A stretch of DNA of 64,000 nucleotides from Magnetofaba australis IT-1 (GTDB lineage: Bacteria; Pseudomonadota; Magnetococcia; Magnetococcales; Magnetococcaceae). Both the position numbers and the translations under genes were made by a program. Below, one piece after another: positions 1-8,992 of the stretch (within the stretch, counting starts at the first letter, position 1; each line of letters starts with the position of its first letter). The notes beneath the pieces were generated by a model that had not been told where the DNA came from, did not search any database, and worked only from the letters and a program-made list of their open reading frames with translations. The stretch spans positions 353,001 to 417,000 of the forward strand of contig NZ_LVJN01000020.1 in the NCBI RefSeq assembly GCF_002109495.1, written 5' to 3'.

Positions 1-1033
1 GATTGCCCGCGCCGGTGCGCACCGGCAGGTTCAGATTGTCGATGTGGCCGCAGTTGCGCAGCAGCACGTGCAGGGCGTCCAGCACGTCTGGATCCTCCAT
101 CAGATCCTCAGCGGAGCGGCCGGCCCACTCCTCGGGGTTCAACTGCAGCAGTTTGCCGCCCATGGCGTTGATGGCGAGGATGGCGTGTTTGTCGTCGGGG
201 GTGAACCACAGCGCGGGCTCAGGAATCGACTCGGGATTGAGCACCGCCTGGTGCGAGCGCGCCGACTGCACCATGGCGTTGAGCACCGCCGTCTGTGTGA
301 GCAGGCCGCGGAAGGAGCCGTCGGCCTCGGCCACCGGGATGCGGCGGTGGGTGGTCTCCACAAAGAAGTCCAGCGCCTTGAGGAGGTCAGTCTCCGGCGT
401 CAGATAGTTGATGCTGTGGGACATGAAGCTGGAGACCGGTCGTTCGGGATCCCAATCAGGCTCCATGCGCAGGCGGATCAGATCGCGCTCGGTGACGATG
501 CCCACCATGACGTGATCGGCCACCACCACCACACAGCCGCGGTGCCAGCCCATCATCAGTTTGGCCGCTTCGCGATAACTGACGTCGGGTCCCACCTCCG
601 GCAGCGGCGGACTGATCATGTCGGCGACCTGGAACTGAATCAGCAGACTGGTGCGCGGCAGAGCGGCGAGAATCTGCTTCTCCATGATGCCGCCGCTGAG
701 TACGCCATCCTCGTTGAGTACGGGGAAGCGGCGGAAGCGGCGCTGGTTATACAGGTCGATCAACTCCTGAATCGGCGTCTCCTCGCGCACCGACACCGGC
801 GCCGACAGGCGCATCTCGCGCAGAGTCTTGCTGTGGGGGTCGCGCCCCTGCACGATCCACTTGAGCATGTCGAATTCGGTGAGCAGCCCCACCAAGCGCA
901 TCTGGTCCAGCACCACCGCAAACCCCGGCGGTCCATGGCCGCCGCCCTGGGCCACCGCGCGCATGGCCACGGCCAGGGTGTCCCCGGGAGAGAGGGTGAT
1001 GACATTGCGGAACATGCGGTCGCGTACGTACAT
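1..1033 (-). CDS. Tandem CBS-domain protein with C-terminal PAS-like region (3' end outside window)
   Basis: About 344 codons are visible, reading from an ATG at 1031-1033 with a GAGG Shine-Dalgarno seven bases upstream and running off the left edge. Four CBS-like units fill residues 1-250, each with the usual alternation of hydrophobic strands and short motifs (for example GLLTEFDML, GIVTERDLI, RRIPVAEADG). Residues 255-335 look like a PAS sensor (WFTPDDKHAILAINAMG). CBS pairs bind adenine nucleotides and PAS domains bind small ligands or sense redox, so this is probably the sensor half of a signalling protein whose output domain lies outside the window. It is divergent from kdsD across a 259-bp gap. 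The output domain and precise role cannot be seen here. Confidence 0.8.
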   Translation of the reverse strand, partial: MYVRDRMFRNVITLSPGDTLAVAMRAVAQGGGHGPPGFAVVLDQMRLVGLLTEFDMLKWIVQGRDPHSKTLREMRLSAPVSVREETPIQELIDLYNQRRFRRFPVLNEDGVLSGGIMEKQILAALPRTSLLIQFQVADMISPPLPEVGPDVSYREAAKLMMGWHRGCVVVVADHVMVGIVTERDLIRLRMEPDWDPERPVSSFMSHSINYLTPETDLLKALDFFVETTHRRIPVAEADGSFRGLLTQTAVLNAMVQSARSHQAVLNPESIPEPALWFTPDDKHAILAINAMGGKLLQLNPEEWAGRSAEDLMEDPDVLDALHVLLRNCGHIDNLNLPVRTGAGN

Positions 1034-1292
1034 GACAGGGCCTCAACCAGTGAGCCGCGCGCAACGGAAAGGGCGCGGGCGCCGTGGGTGGATCTGCGTG
1101 CTTTGGCGGATGAATTCGCCCATGATAGCGCGCCATGCCGATAAAATAACGGAAATAATCTCAGGCGCGCATCGCGGATTTTTTGCCCCAGCGGCGGAAA
1201 CAGGGTAACGTGTGCGCTTAACCGGACCTGAAACGCAATGGCGGCGTTGCGCATTATGGGCTTTCCTAACAGACCGCATTCATGCAAATATC

Positions 1293-2249
1293 ATGCTCGA
1301 ACAGGCGCGAGAGGTTCTGATCCTGGAGGCGGAGGCGATCCGCGCGGTGGCCGATCGGCTCGACGCCCGCTTTGAAGAGGCGGTGCGCGTGCTGTTGGCC
1401 TGCCAGGGGCGGGTGGTGGCCACCGGCATGGGCAAATCGGGCCTGATCGCGCAGAAGGTGGCGGCCACTCTGGCCAGCACCGGGACCCCCTCGCTGTTTC
1501 TGCATCCCGGCGACGGCAGCCACGGCGATCTGGGCATGGTGACTCAGCAGGATGTGGTGTTGGCGTTTTCCAACAGCGGCGAGACCGAAGAGGTGCTGGC
1601 CCTGCTGCCGGTGATCAAACGTCTGGGCGCCGGACTGATCAGCCTGGTGGGGGAGTTGGACTCCACTCTGGGGCGCATGAGCGACGTGGCGCTGGACGTG
1701 TCGGTGGCGCGCGAGGCGTGCCCGCTGAACCTGGCGCCCACCAGCTCCACCACCGCCGCGCTCGCCTTGGGCGACGCCCTGGCGGTGGCGCTGCTGACCG
1801 CGCGTGGGTTTGATGAGGAGCGTTTTGCGCTGTTCCATCCCGGCGGCAGTCTGGGGCGCAAGCTGCTGCTCACGGTGCGCCGGGTGATGCATGCGGGGGA
1901 GGAGATCCCCCTGGTGGATGAGAACGCGCCGCTGCGCGAGGCGCTGCTGGAGATGACCGCCAAACGGCTGGGTCTAACCGGCGTGCGCAGCGCCGACGGC
2001 GCGTTGGTGGGCGTGATCACTGACGGTGATTTGCGGCGCCATCTGGAGTGGGAGGCCGAGGGCGTGCTCAGCGCCACCGCCAAGCAGATGATGACGCGCA
2101 ACCCGAAAACCATTGAGGCCGATGCATTGGCCGCCGAAGCGCTGCGGGTGATGCAGCAGGGGCAGATCACCAGTCTGTTCGTGATGGATCGCGGCGCGCT
2201 GGCCGGGGTGGTGCATCTGCACGATCTGCTGCGCGCCGGGCTGGCGTAG
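1293..2249 (+). CDS. kdsD: Arabinose-5-phosphate isomerase KdsD (SIS + CBS pair)
   Basis: Converts D-ribulose-5-phosphate to D-arabinose-5-phosphate, the first step of Kdo synthesis for lipopolysaccharide, in the cytoplasm. The 318-residue protein has an N-terminal SIS domain with the sugar-phosphate loop TGMGKSG (residues 44-50) and the SNSGETEE motif, followed by two CBS domains ending in VVHLHDLLRAGLA; this order and length match the KdsD/KpsF family (about 320-330 residues). I start at ATG 1293 because the protein then begins right at the conserved MLEQAREVL helix; the frame is open back to 1212 but the extra residues look non-coding. It heads the run kdsD-kdsC-lptC-lptA-lptB and is 14 bp from kdsC. 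Confidence 0.92.
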   Translation: MLEQAREVLILEAEAIRAVADRLDARFEEAVRVLLACQGRVVATGMGKSGLIAQKVAATLASTGTPSLFLHPGDGSHGDLGMVTQQDVVLAFSNSGETEEVLALLPVIKRLGAGLISLVGELDSTLGRMSDVALDVSVAREACPLNLAPTSSTTAALALGDALAVALLTARGFDEERFALFHPGGSLGRKLLLTVRRVMHAGEEIPLVDENAPLREALLEMTAKRLGLTGVRSADGALVGVITDGDLRRHLEWEAEGVLSATAKQMMTRNPKTIEADALAAEALRVMQQGQITSLFVMDRGALAGVVHLHDLLRAGLA

Positions 2250-2263
2250 GCCAAGGGGGCGAA

Positions 2264-2848
2264 ATGATCCCGAACGCAGGCGAAGAGAACACTCTGTGGA
2301 CGCCGCAACTGGCTGAACGCGCAGCGAAGATTCGCCTGTTGGCGCTGGATGTGGACGGCGTGCTGACCGATGGCGGCATCTATCTGGATAACGCTGGCGG
2401 CGAGATGAAGCGCTTCAATGTGCAGGATGGCCTGGGCGCGCGTCTATTGTTGGATGCGGGCGTGGCGGTGGGGGTGATCACCGCGCGCAAATCCGATCTG
2501 GTGGCGCGGCGGGCGCGGGAGTTGAAACTGGCGTTCGCCCACCAGGGCGCGCATGAAAAATGGGCCTGCCTGGAACAGGAGATGGCGACGCGCGGTCTGA
2601 CAGCCGACCAGTGCGCGTTCATGGGCGATGACCTGGTGGATCTGGGCGTGATGAGCCGCGTTGGCTTGGCCGCCTGTCCGGCCAACGCCCACGAAGAGAC
2701 GCGCCGTCGTAGCCATTGGCAAGCCTCCGCCGCGGGCGGCGAAGGCGCGGTGCGCGAGTTGGCCGATCATATTTTGCGCGCCCAGGGGCGTTGGGACGAG
2801 ATCGTCGCGGCCATGGTCGCCGGGACGTATGGCCACGCCGCTCAGTAG
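2264..2848 (+). CDS. kdsC: 3-deoxy-D-manno-octulosonate 8-phosphate phosphatase KdsC
   Basis: HAD-superfamily type C0 phosphatase that removes phosphate from Kdo-8-phosphate, freeing Kdo for CMP activation. HAD motif I is LDVDGVLTDG (nucleophile Asp29, acid/base Asp31), motif II is the VITARKS segment, a lysine follows in HEKW, and motif IV is FMGDDLVDL. There is no cap domain, which fits the tetrameric KdsC fold. The 194-residue length is slightly above the usual 170-190 because of a short N-terminal extension. A purine-rich GGGGGCGAA stretch precedes ATG 2264. It lies between kdsD and lptC and is probably co-transcribed with both. Confidence 0.92.
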   Translation: MIPNAGEENTLWTPQLAERAAKIRLLALDVDGVLTDGGIYLDNAGGEMKRFNVQDGLGARLLLDAGVAVGVITARKSDLVARRARELKLAFAHQGAHEKWACLEQEMATRGLTADQCAFMGDDLVDLGVMSRVGLAACPANAHEETRRRSHWQASAAGGEGAVRELADHILRAQGRWDEIVAAMVAGTYGHAAQ

Positions 2849-2880
2849 AGCGCGCGGGCGGTTGAAGGATCTGAAGAAGC

Positions 2881-3456
2881 GTGCGCAAGGGCGTCAAAAA
2901 TCTCTTTTTGCTGATTCCGGTGGCGATCATCGGCGCGGCGCTGTGGCGTCTGGATCAGACCCAGACCGTGGACGTCGCCGATCCGACCCCCGGCGAGGAC
3001 GCGGCCCGTTCCCGGGTGACCGGCATCAATCTGGTGCAGTATGATGGCGGTCAGACGCGCTGGACCTTGAGCGCGCCGCGCGCCCAGGAGGGCGCCGATG
3101 GCTGGACCATCGTGATGGAGCCACGATTGACGCTGTATGGCGCCGAGGGCGGCGTGGTGCGGGTCTCCGCCCGCAGCGGTCGCGTGGCGGGCGCCAATCG
3201 CGAGATGGCGTTCGAGCAGAGCGTGGTGGTGCACGATGGCGATGGCGGTCGTTTGCTCACTGAACGGCTGCGCTTTGATCCGAAGCAAAAAATTCTCCAT
3301 AATGAGGAGTTTTTTACGGCGGTCAGAGAGGGAATCGAGTTGCAGGGCCGGGGCATGCGACTGCTCGAAGAGGGGCGTCGCCTGGAGGTTCTGCATGATG
3401 TCACAATGCGGTTGACGGGCGGCGCGCGCCAATGGGTGGAGTCGCCGGGCAGATGA
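2881..3456 (+). CDS. lptC: LPS export protein LptC
   Basis: Bitopic inner-membrane component of the Lpt bridge that accepts LPS from the LptB2FG transporter and passes it to LptA. It has a single N-terminal membrane anchor (KNLFLLIPVAIIGAALW, about residues 6-22) and a periplasmic beta-rich DUF1239 domain (residues 45-185). At 191 residues it matches the family. Sequence conservation in LptC is weak, so the call leans on the anchor, the beta-jellyroll pattern and its position just before lptA and lptB. It starts at GTG 2881; its stop codon overlaps the lptA start, suggesting translational coupling. Confidence 0.85.
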   Translation: MRKGVKNLFLLIPVAIIGAALWRLDQTQTVDVADPTPGEDAARSRVTGINLVQYDGGQTRWTLSAPRAQEGADGWTIVMEPRLTLYGAEGGVVRVSARSGRVAGANREMAFEQSVVVHDGDGGRLLTERLRFDPKQKILHNEEFFTAVREGIELQGRGMRLLEEGRRLEVLHDVTMRLTGGARQWVESPGR

Positions 3457-4046
3457 TGAGGAAACGGTCAGTGCGGCGCAAAGCGAGAACGGGCGTGTCG
3501 GCAAAACGATGGGGAGTCGTCCTGGCGGGCGCATTATGGGCGCTAGTCCTCGGCGCGGCGCCGACGCACGCCGCCTCCCAGAACGCCGCGCTGGTGATCA
3601 GTTCAGACCGCCTGGAGATGGATGAGGCCAAGCAGTTGGCGGTCTTCTCCGGCCGCGTGGAAGCGGTGGAGGGGGAGATGCGGCTGACCGCGCGGCGCAT
3701 GACGGTGCGCTATCTGCCCGCAGAAAATGGCCGCAATAAACGTGAGCTGATTCAAGAGATCTACGCCCAGGGCGATGTAACCCTCAAGCAGGGCGACACC
3801 GAGGGCAACGCCAGCGAGGCGCGCTATCAAGTGGGACAGCGCCGTCTGGAGATGATCGGCAAGAGCGAACCGGCTTCGGTGCGCTTCGGTAAAGATCACG
3901 TGCGCGGCGCGCGCATCAAGGTGACGTTGAACGCCAACCGGCAGGTGAAGAACGTGCGCGTGGATGGCGGCGCCACCGGCGGGCGGGTGACCATGAAAAT
4001 CATTCCCGGGCAAGAGCGCGCCGGCGCGGGCGATCAGCAGCCATGA
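3453..4046 (+). CDS. lptA: Periplasmic LPS-bridge protein LptA
   Basis: Periplasmic OstA-like protein that polymerises into the bridge carrying LPS across the periplasm. A signal peptide is visible (positively charged start, then [22 protein letters not shown]), followed by the LptA/OstA beta-jellyroll with the typical opening [21 protein letters not shown] and later [12 protein letters not shown] choose ATG 3453, whose ATGA overlaps the lptC stop; a second ATG follows at 3456. The frame is open to 3432 but those codons lie inside lptC. The stop overlaps the lptB start, again as ATGA. The C-terminus ends in a flexible Gly/Gln-rich tail. Confidence 0.88.
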   Translation: MMRKRSVRRKARTGVSAKRWGVVLAGALWALVLGAAPTHAASQNAALVISSDRLEMDEAKQLAVFSGRVEAVEGEMRLTARRMTVRYLPAENGRNKRELIQEIYAQGDVTLKQGDTEGNASEARYQVGQRRLEMIGKSEPASVRFGKDHVRGARIKVTLNANRQVKNVRVDGGATGGRVTMKIIPGQERAGAGDQQP

Positions 4047-4819
4047 GTGAGGCGGGCGCCCAGATGAGCGCGCCCGACGCGGCGTCGGACGGCGCCCCCC
4101 GGGAGTTGGTGGCGGACCATCTGGTCAAGCGCTATCGCGCCCGTCAGGTGGTGGATGGCGTCAGCATCGACGTGCGCCCCGGCGAAGTGGTTGGTCTGCT
4201 GGGTCCCAATGGGGCGGGCAAAACCACCACGTTTTACATGTTTGTGGGGTTGGTGGGGCCGGACGCCGGGCGCATTGTGCTCGATGGGCGCGAAATCACC
4301 CGCGATCCGGTTTTTCTGCGCGCCCGGGCGGGCATCGCTTATCTGCCGCAGGAGCCGTCGGTGTTTCGCAAACTCACCGTGCGCGACAATATCCTGGCGA
4401 TTCTGGAGACGTTGCCCATTCCCCGCGATAAGCAGTTGCAACGGCTTGAATCGCTGATGCTGGAGTTGGGCGTGGCGCACCTGGCCAACACCAAGGGGTT
4501 TGCGCTGTCCGGCGGCGAGCGGCGTCGGGTGGAGGTGGCCCGCGCGCTGGCCATCGAACCCCGCTACATTCTGCTCGATGAGCCGTTTGCCGGGGTGGAT
4601 CCGCTGGCGGTGGGGGATATTCAATCCATCATTCGCCATCTGAAAGAGAAGCGCATCGGCATTTTGATCACCGATCACAATGTGCGTGAGACGCTGGGAA
4701 TCTGCGATCGCGCCTACATCCTCTCCCAAGGGCGGGTGTTGGCCAGCGGCGACCCGGCGGCGGTGGTGGCGGACGAACAGGTGAAACGGATGTACCTGGG
4801 CGAAGATTTCCAGTTCTGA
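4043..4819 (+). CDS. lptB: LPS export ABC transporter ATPase LptB
   Basis: Cytoplasmic ATPase of the LptB2FGC complex that extracts LPS from the inner membrane. All ABC signatures are present: Walker A GPNGAGKT (residues 54-61), Q-loop in LPQEPS, signature [15 protein letters not shown], Walker [14 protein letters not shown] and the H-switch in [10 protein letters not shown]. The length of 258 residues is about 15 more than the E. coli protein because of a hydrophilic N-terminal extension rich in Ala, Asp and Ser. The start overlaps the lptA stop by four bases. The membrane partners LptF and LptG are not in the window. rpoN follows 83 bp downstream, the common proteobacterial arrangement. Confidence 0.95.
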   Translation: MSEAGAQMSAPDAASDGAPRELVADHLVKRYRARQVVDGVSIDVRPGEVVGLLGPNGAGKTTTFYMFVGLVGPDAGRIVLDGREITRDPVFLRARAGIAYLPQEPSVFRKLTVRDNILAILETLPIPRDKQLQRLESLMLELGVAHLANTKGFALSGGERRRVEVARALAIEPRYILLDEPFAGVDPLAVGDIQSIIRHLKEKRIGILITDHNVRETLGICDRAYILSQGRVLASGDPAAVVADEQVKRMYLGEDFQF

Positions 4820-4902
4820 TCCTCTGAAGTGGGTAAGGTCGGAAATCAGAGGCGTCGTCATTCGGGCGGCGTCGACAATGCGAGGGAACGGAGAGAACGA
4901 AT

Positions 4903-6480
4903 ATGGCGTTGGGTCTGGAGCTGAAACTTCGCATGGGCATGCAACTGGTGATGACGCCCCAGTTGCAAATGGCCATCCGTCTGCTGCAGATGTCCAGCCT
5001 CGATCTCCAGGAGTATCTGCAGGAGGAGTTGGAGAAGAACCCCCTGCTCGAGCGCGAGGATGACGGCGGCGGCGACGGTTTGACCGACAGCGGCGGCGAT
5101 ATGATCGATTCGGGCTCCGGCGGCTCCACCGAAGCGGAGTCCAGCTATGCTGAATCCGGCCGCAGCGAAGGCGACGACGACGGTGGATCGGACTTCGACA
5201 GCGGCAATGATTACGATGGCGGCTCGGACTCCGATTCCGACTATCAGATGGCCTCGGAGACCACCCCCGACGACGCCCGCATCAACGACGATCTGCCGGT
5301 GGACGCCAACTGGGAGGATGTCTACTCCGACGCCGCCAGTCACAGCAGCTTCGAAAACGCCCCCGCCAACCAATCCAGCGAAGCGCCGCCCCTGGAGAAC
5401 ACCATCTCCCGCGGCGAATCCCTCACCGACCATCTGATGTGGCAGCTGGGCGTCTCCGCCCGTGACGACACCGAGCGCGTGTTGGGCATGGCCATCATCG
5501 ACGCCATCGATGAGAACGGCTACCTGTGCATGAGTCTGGAGGCGTTGGCCGAGGCCACCGGCGCCGACTTCGAGGATCTGGACGACGTGCTGGTGCTGAT
5601 CCAGTCCTTCGAACCCTCCGGGGTGGGCGCGCGCTCGTTGGCCGAGTGTCTGCGTCTGCAGCTCAAAGCCGAGAAGCTGGCCAAGCCTCCGTATACCGAT
5701 CTGTTGGAGAATCTGGAGGATCTGGCCAAGCGCGACTTCCGCAAGCTCAGCCGTACGCTGAAGTTGACCGAAGAGGAGCTGGCCGATGCGGTATCGGTGA
5801 TCCAGAGCCTGGATCCCAAACCGGGTCTGGCGTTTGGCAGCGACCAACCCAGCTATGTGGTGCCCGACGTCTATGTGCGTAAGCTGCAGGGGCGCTGGGT
5901 GGTGGAGGTCAACCCTGACACCCAGCCGCGCCTGCGTCTGAATCGTCTCTACCAGGACTCCCTGGGGCGGCAGGTGTCGCCGCAGGAGAAGCGCTTCCTG
6001 CAGGAGAACGCGCGCTCGGCGCAGTGGCTCATCAAGAGCCTGGAGCAGCGCTCCAGCACCATCTACCGGGTGGCCGAGAGCATCGTGCGCTTCCAGGAGG
6101 AGTTCCTGGAGAAGGGGCCGGAGTATCTCAAGCCGTTGATCCTCAAGGATGTGGCTGACGACATCGGCGTGCACGAATCCACCACCAGCCGAGTCACCAG
6201 CAACAAGTACATGCACACCCCCCGGGGCATCTTCGAGTTGAAGTACTTCTTCTCCTCCTCCCTGGGTTCGCAGACTGGCGAAGCGCACTCCTCGGAGGCG
6301 GTCAAATACAAGATTCGCAAACTGGTGGACGAAGAGCCGCCGCGGCGCCCCTATTCCGATGAAAAACTGGCCAAGCTGTTGGGCGAACAGGGCATCAAGG
6401 TGGCCCGTCGCACGGTGGCCAAGTATCGAGAATCTCTGGGCATCCCTTCATCCTCGCGACGCAAACAGTTGGGCGGCTAA
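4903..6480 (+). CDS. rpoN: RNA polymerase sigma-54 factor RpoN
   Basis: Alternative sigma factor that recognises -24/-12 promoters and needs enhancer-binding ATPases. Region I is the Gln/Leu-rich activator-contact segment (MTPQLQMAIRLLQMSSLDL). Region II is unusually long and acidic, with about 100 residues dominated by Asp, Gly and Ser. The core-binding and DNA-binding parts follow (RPSYVVPDV-like and HESTTSRV segments), and the C-terminus carries the RpoN box ARRTVAKYRESL. The length of 525 residues exceeds the usual ~480 because of region II. A GGAACGGAGAG Shine-Dalgarno stretch precedes ATG 4903. Hpf and PtsN, often found between rpoN and rapZ, are missing here. Confidence 0.95.
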   Translation: MALGLELKLRMGMQLVMTPQLQMAIRLLQMSSLDLQEYLQEELEKNPLLEREDDGGGDGLTDSGGDMIDSGSGGSTEAESSYAESGRSEGDDDGGSDFDSGNDYDGGSDSDSDYQMASETTPDDARINDDLPVDANWEDVYSDAASHSSFENAPANQSSEAPPLENTISRGESLTDHLMWQLGVSARDDTERVLGMAIIDAIDENGYLCMSLEALAEATGADFEDLDDVLVLIQSFEPSGVGARSLAECLRLQLKAEKLAKPPYTDLLENLEDLAKRDFRKLSRTLKLTEEELADAVSVIQSLDPKPGLAFGSDQPSYVVPDVYVRKLQGRWVVEVNPDTQPRLRLNRLYQDSLGRQVSPQEKRFLQENARSAQWLIKSLEQRSSTIYRVAESIVRFQEEFLEKGPEYLKPLILKDVADDIGVHESTTSRVTSNKYMHTPRGIFELKYFFSSSLGSQTGEAHSSEAVKYKIRKLVDEEPPRRPYSDEKLAKLLGEQGIKVARRTVAKYRESLGIPSSSRRKQLGG

Positions 6481-6522
6481 GCCGCGATCTGAAGCAGGGC
6501 GGCGGCGCCGCAAGGAGACCCG

Positions 6523-7398
6523 ATGAGTGGTGCGCAACAGCGTCTGGTGTTGGTGACCGGACTATCCGGCGCGGGCAAATCGGTGGCGTTGAAGTATCTG
6601 GAGGATCTGGGCTTTCAATGGGTGGACAACCCGCCCATGGAGCTGATTCCCCAATTGGCCGAACTCTCTGTCGGCAGCGGTCGCCATGTGGCGGTGGGGG
6701 TGCATCTGCGCGAGCCGGACCCCCACGGACTGATTCATCTGCAAGAGCTGTGTCGCGAACGCGCCTGCGCCGGGCTGCGGGTGGAGAGCCTCTATCTGGA
6801 GGCCAATGTGGAGATGCTGGTGACGCGCTATCGCGAGACCCGCCGTCGCCACCCCTTGGCTTTGGGCGTGACCGTGCGTGAAGCGGTTGAACGGGAGATC
6901 GCCTTCCAGGAGCCGCTGCGGGAGATGGCCGATCTGGTGGTGGACACCAGTAATATGACCCCCCGTGAGCTCAAAGAGCTGCTCGATAAACTCTACGACC
7001 ATGACGCCATGGGCGAAGATTTGACGGTGTTTTTGCGCTCCTTTGGCTTCAAGCACGGGGCCAACACCGATGCCGATATGGTGTTCGATGGGCGCTTTTT
7101 GGCCAATCCCCACTATGATCCGCAACTGCGTCACCTCTCTGGGCTGGATGCGCCGGTGCGCGATTTTCTCGAGCGGGATGACGAAGCGGAGCGTTTTCTG
7201 ACCCACATGGTCAATCTGTTGGACTATCTAATCCCCCGTTTTCGCGCGGAGCGTAAACGCTATTTGACCATTGATATTGGTTGCACTGGCGGCCGACACC
7301 GTTCGGTCTACCTGGTGGAGCGGTTGCGCGACCATCTGAACCAGCATGGTCACGCGGCTCTGGTGCGGCACCGGGATCTGGATCGGCATCACGGTTAG
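6523..7398 (+). CDS. rapZ: RNase adapter protein RapZ (YvcJ family)
   Basis: P-loop nucleotide-binding protein of the RapZ/YvcJ family; in E. coli it delivers the GlmZ small RNA to RNase E and so controls glucosamine-6-phosphate supply. Walker A is GLSGAGKS (residues 13-20), Walker B-like VVDTSN occurs near residue 146, and the C-terminal RNA/metabolite-binding half holds the family signature DIGCTGGRHRSVYLVE. At 291 residues it has family length. It lies 42 bp after rpoN with GGAGACCCG before the ATG and is probably co-transcribed. Whether a GlmZ-like RNA exists in this organism cannot be told from the window. Confidence 0.92.
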   Translation: MSGAQQRLVLVTGLSGAGKSVALKYLEDLGFQWVDNPPMELIPQLAELSVGSGRHVAVGVHLREPDPHGLIHLQELCRERACAGLRVESLYLEANVEMLVTRYRETRRRHPLALGVTVREAVEREIAFQEPLREMADLVVDTSNMTPRELKELLDKLYDHDAMGEDLTVFLRSFGFKHGANTDADMVFDGRFLANPHYDPQLRHLSGLDAPVRDFLERDDEAERFLTHMVNLLDYLIPRFRAERKRYLTIDIGCTGGRHRSVYLVERLRDHLNQHGHAALVRHRDLDRHHG

Positions 7399-7678
7399 CG
7401 AGCTGGCAAAAAAATTGCTAGCAGCACACGATCACGGTTTCCCTGTGAATCTGAGGCGATTTCGCGCTCCCGCCGCCATGGGATGCGGGAAAACCCTTGC
7501 CAGCGGCGGTGGAACCTGGAAGCATGCGTCAATCAGGCAACCGCCCGTCGTGATATTTCCACCAGAATGGCCCCCATTTGCGGGGCGTTAGGCGTTCTGG
7601 TTCTCTTTCGCGTCGCCCTGAGCGGCGTTCGTTATGGCACGTTTAACACGCTATTCGGCGCACTGGAGAAGACCAACC
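7399..7678 (+). other. 280-bp leader between rapZ and metK, candidate cis-regulatory RNA
   Basis: No credible gene lies here. The stretch holds several inverted repeats: a CCGCCGC/GCGGCGG pair (about 7471-7508) enclosing a nested GGG-AAAA-CCC hairpin, a CCTG/CAGG pair, and a GCCCC/GGGGC hairpin near 7570-7586. A GGAGAAG ribosome-binding site sits at 7665-7671. Leaders of metK are often controlled by SAM-binding riboswitches, but I could not match a known class by eye, so I only record the structure potential. Confidence 0.3.
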
Positions 7679-8842
7679 ATGTCCCGTAACTATCTGTTCA
7701 CCTCCGAATCGGTTTCTGAAGGCCATCCCGACAAAGTCGCCGATCAGGTCTCCGACGCGATTCTCGACGCTCTGCTGGCGCAGGATCCCAAATCCCGCGT
7801 GGCGTGCGAAACCATGGTGAGCACCGGCTTTGTCACCCTGGCCGGCGAGATCACCACCAACGCTGTGGTGGACTACCAGAACGTCGCTCGCGACACCATT
7901 CGCGAAATCGGCTACACCTCCTGCGACGCCATGGGCTTCGACGCCGACTCCTGCGCGGTGTTCGTCTCCCTGGACAAGCAGTCCGTGGACATCGCCCAAG
8001 GCGTCAACGAAGGCGAGGGCATCGACCTCGACCAGGGCGCCGGCGACCAGGGCCTGATGTTCGGCTTCGCCTGCAACGAAACCGAACACCTGATGCCCGC
8101 GCCCATCTACTACGCGCACCGTCTGGTGGAGCGTCAGGCGCATGTGCGCAAAAATGGCGCGCTGTCTTGGCTGCGCCCGGACGCCAAATCCCAGGTCAGC
8201 TTCCGCTACGAAAACGGCAAGCCGGTGGCCATCGATGCGGTGGTGCTCTCCACCCAGCACGGCCCGGAGATTGAGCATAAGACGCTGACCGAAGCGGTGA
8301 TGGAAGAGATCATCAAACCGATTCTGCCCGCTGAAATGCTGCATGCGGGCACCGAGTACCACATCAACCCGACCGGTCGCTTCGTTATTGGCGGCCCGGT
8401 GGGCGACTGCGGTTTGACCGGTCGTAAGATCATCGTCGACACCTACGGCGGCATGGGTCGCCACGGCGGCGGCGCCTTCTCCGGCAAGGACCCCTCCAAA
8501 GTGGACCGCTCCGCCGCTTACATGGGGCGCTATGTGGCCAAGAACATCGTCGCCGCCGGTCTGGCCGAGCGCTGCGAAGTGCAGGTGGCCTACGCCATCG
8601 GCGTCTCCAAGCCGATGTCGCTGATGGTGGAGACCTTCGGCACCGGCGCGGTGACCGATGAGCGCATCGCCGAGCTGGTCAAAGAGCACTTCGACCTGCG
8701 CGCGGGCTCCATTGTGAAACAGCTGGACCTGCTGCGTCCCATCTACAAGCCCACCGCCGCTTACGGTCACTTTGGCCGTCCCGGCTTCTCCTGGGAGAAC
8801 ACCGACAAGGCCGACGCCCTGCGCCAAGCCGCCGGTCTGTAA
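7679..8842 (+). CDS. metK: S-adenosylmethionine synthetase MetK
   Basis: Makes S-adenosylmethionine from methionine and ATP. The 387-residue protein opens with the family start [17 protein letters not shown], in which His16 and the GHPDK motif bind ATP phosphates. It then shows the signature GAGDQG hexapeptide and the [20 protein letters not shown]-loop-like signature, all intact. I start at ATG 7679, preceded by GGAGAAG at the right distance; the frame is open upstream to 7634 but the extra residues are not family-like. ahcY follows on the same strand after a terminator-like hairpin, so both genes of the activated methyl cycle sit together. Confidence 0.97.
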   Translation: MSRNYLFTSESVSEGHPDKVADQVSDAILDALLAQDPKSRVACETMVSTGFVTLAGEITTNAVVDYQNVARDTIREIGYTSCDAMGFDADSCAVFVSLDKQSVDIAQGVNEGEGIDLDQGAGDQGLMFGFACNETEHLMPAPIYYAHRLVERQAHVRKNGALSWLRPDAKSQVSFRYENGKPVAIDAVVLSTQHGPEIEHKTLTEAVMEEIIKPILPAEMLHAGTEYHINPTGRFVIGGPVGDCGLTGRKIIVDTYGGMGRHGGGAFSGKDPSKVDRSAAYMGRYVAKNIVAAGLAERCEVQVAYAIGVSKPMSLMVETFGTGAVTDERIAELVKEHFDLRAGSIVKQLDLLRPIYKPTAAYGHFGRPGFSWENTDKADALRQAAGL

Positions 8843-8871
8843 GTTTCCTTCAGGAAATCAGAGTTTTCTTG

Positions 8872-8912
8872 CCGCTCCCGTCATCTCATATGCAGATGGC
8901 GGGAGCGGTTTG
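8872..8912 (+). terminator. Hairpin terminator or attenuator after metK
   Basis: A 15-bp stem (arms 8872-8886 and 8894-8908, one G-T pair, loop of seven) starts with CCGCTCCCG and ends with CGGGAGCGG. Only a weak T-run follows (TTTGCGTT), so it could be a terminator for metK, an attenuator before ahcY or an mRNA-stabilising hairpin. Confidence 0.55.
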
Positions 8913-8992
8913 CGTTACGCTAACCGAATTTCGTCCCGCGTCCAGTGACGGCGCGCCGGGCGTTGCAAACCTTTCAGGGAGCATCCCAAGTC

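Noticed and set aside
44-1144. Long plus-strand open frame of 366 codons
   Set aside because: It is the antisense shadow of the CBS-domain gene; the minus strand gives clear CBS motifs, while this frame is a His/Arg/Gln-rich string with no domain.
4858-6288. Long minus-strand open frame opposite rpoN
   Set aside because: Its translation is a low-complexity Gly/Leu/Gln string caused by GC-rich codon bias of rpoN; no motif or ribosome site.
7536-7542. GGCAACC resembling the SAM-I riboswitch core upstream of metK
   Set aside because: The P3 partner and the GGTGC-type segment that must follow are absent, so the match is too short to claim.
8909-8992. Possible SAH riboswitch upstream of ahcY
   Set aside because: None of the conserved SAH-riboswitch segments could be found by eye.
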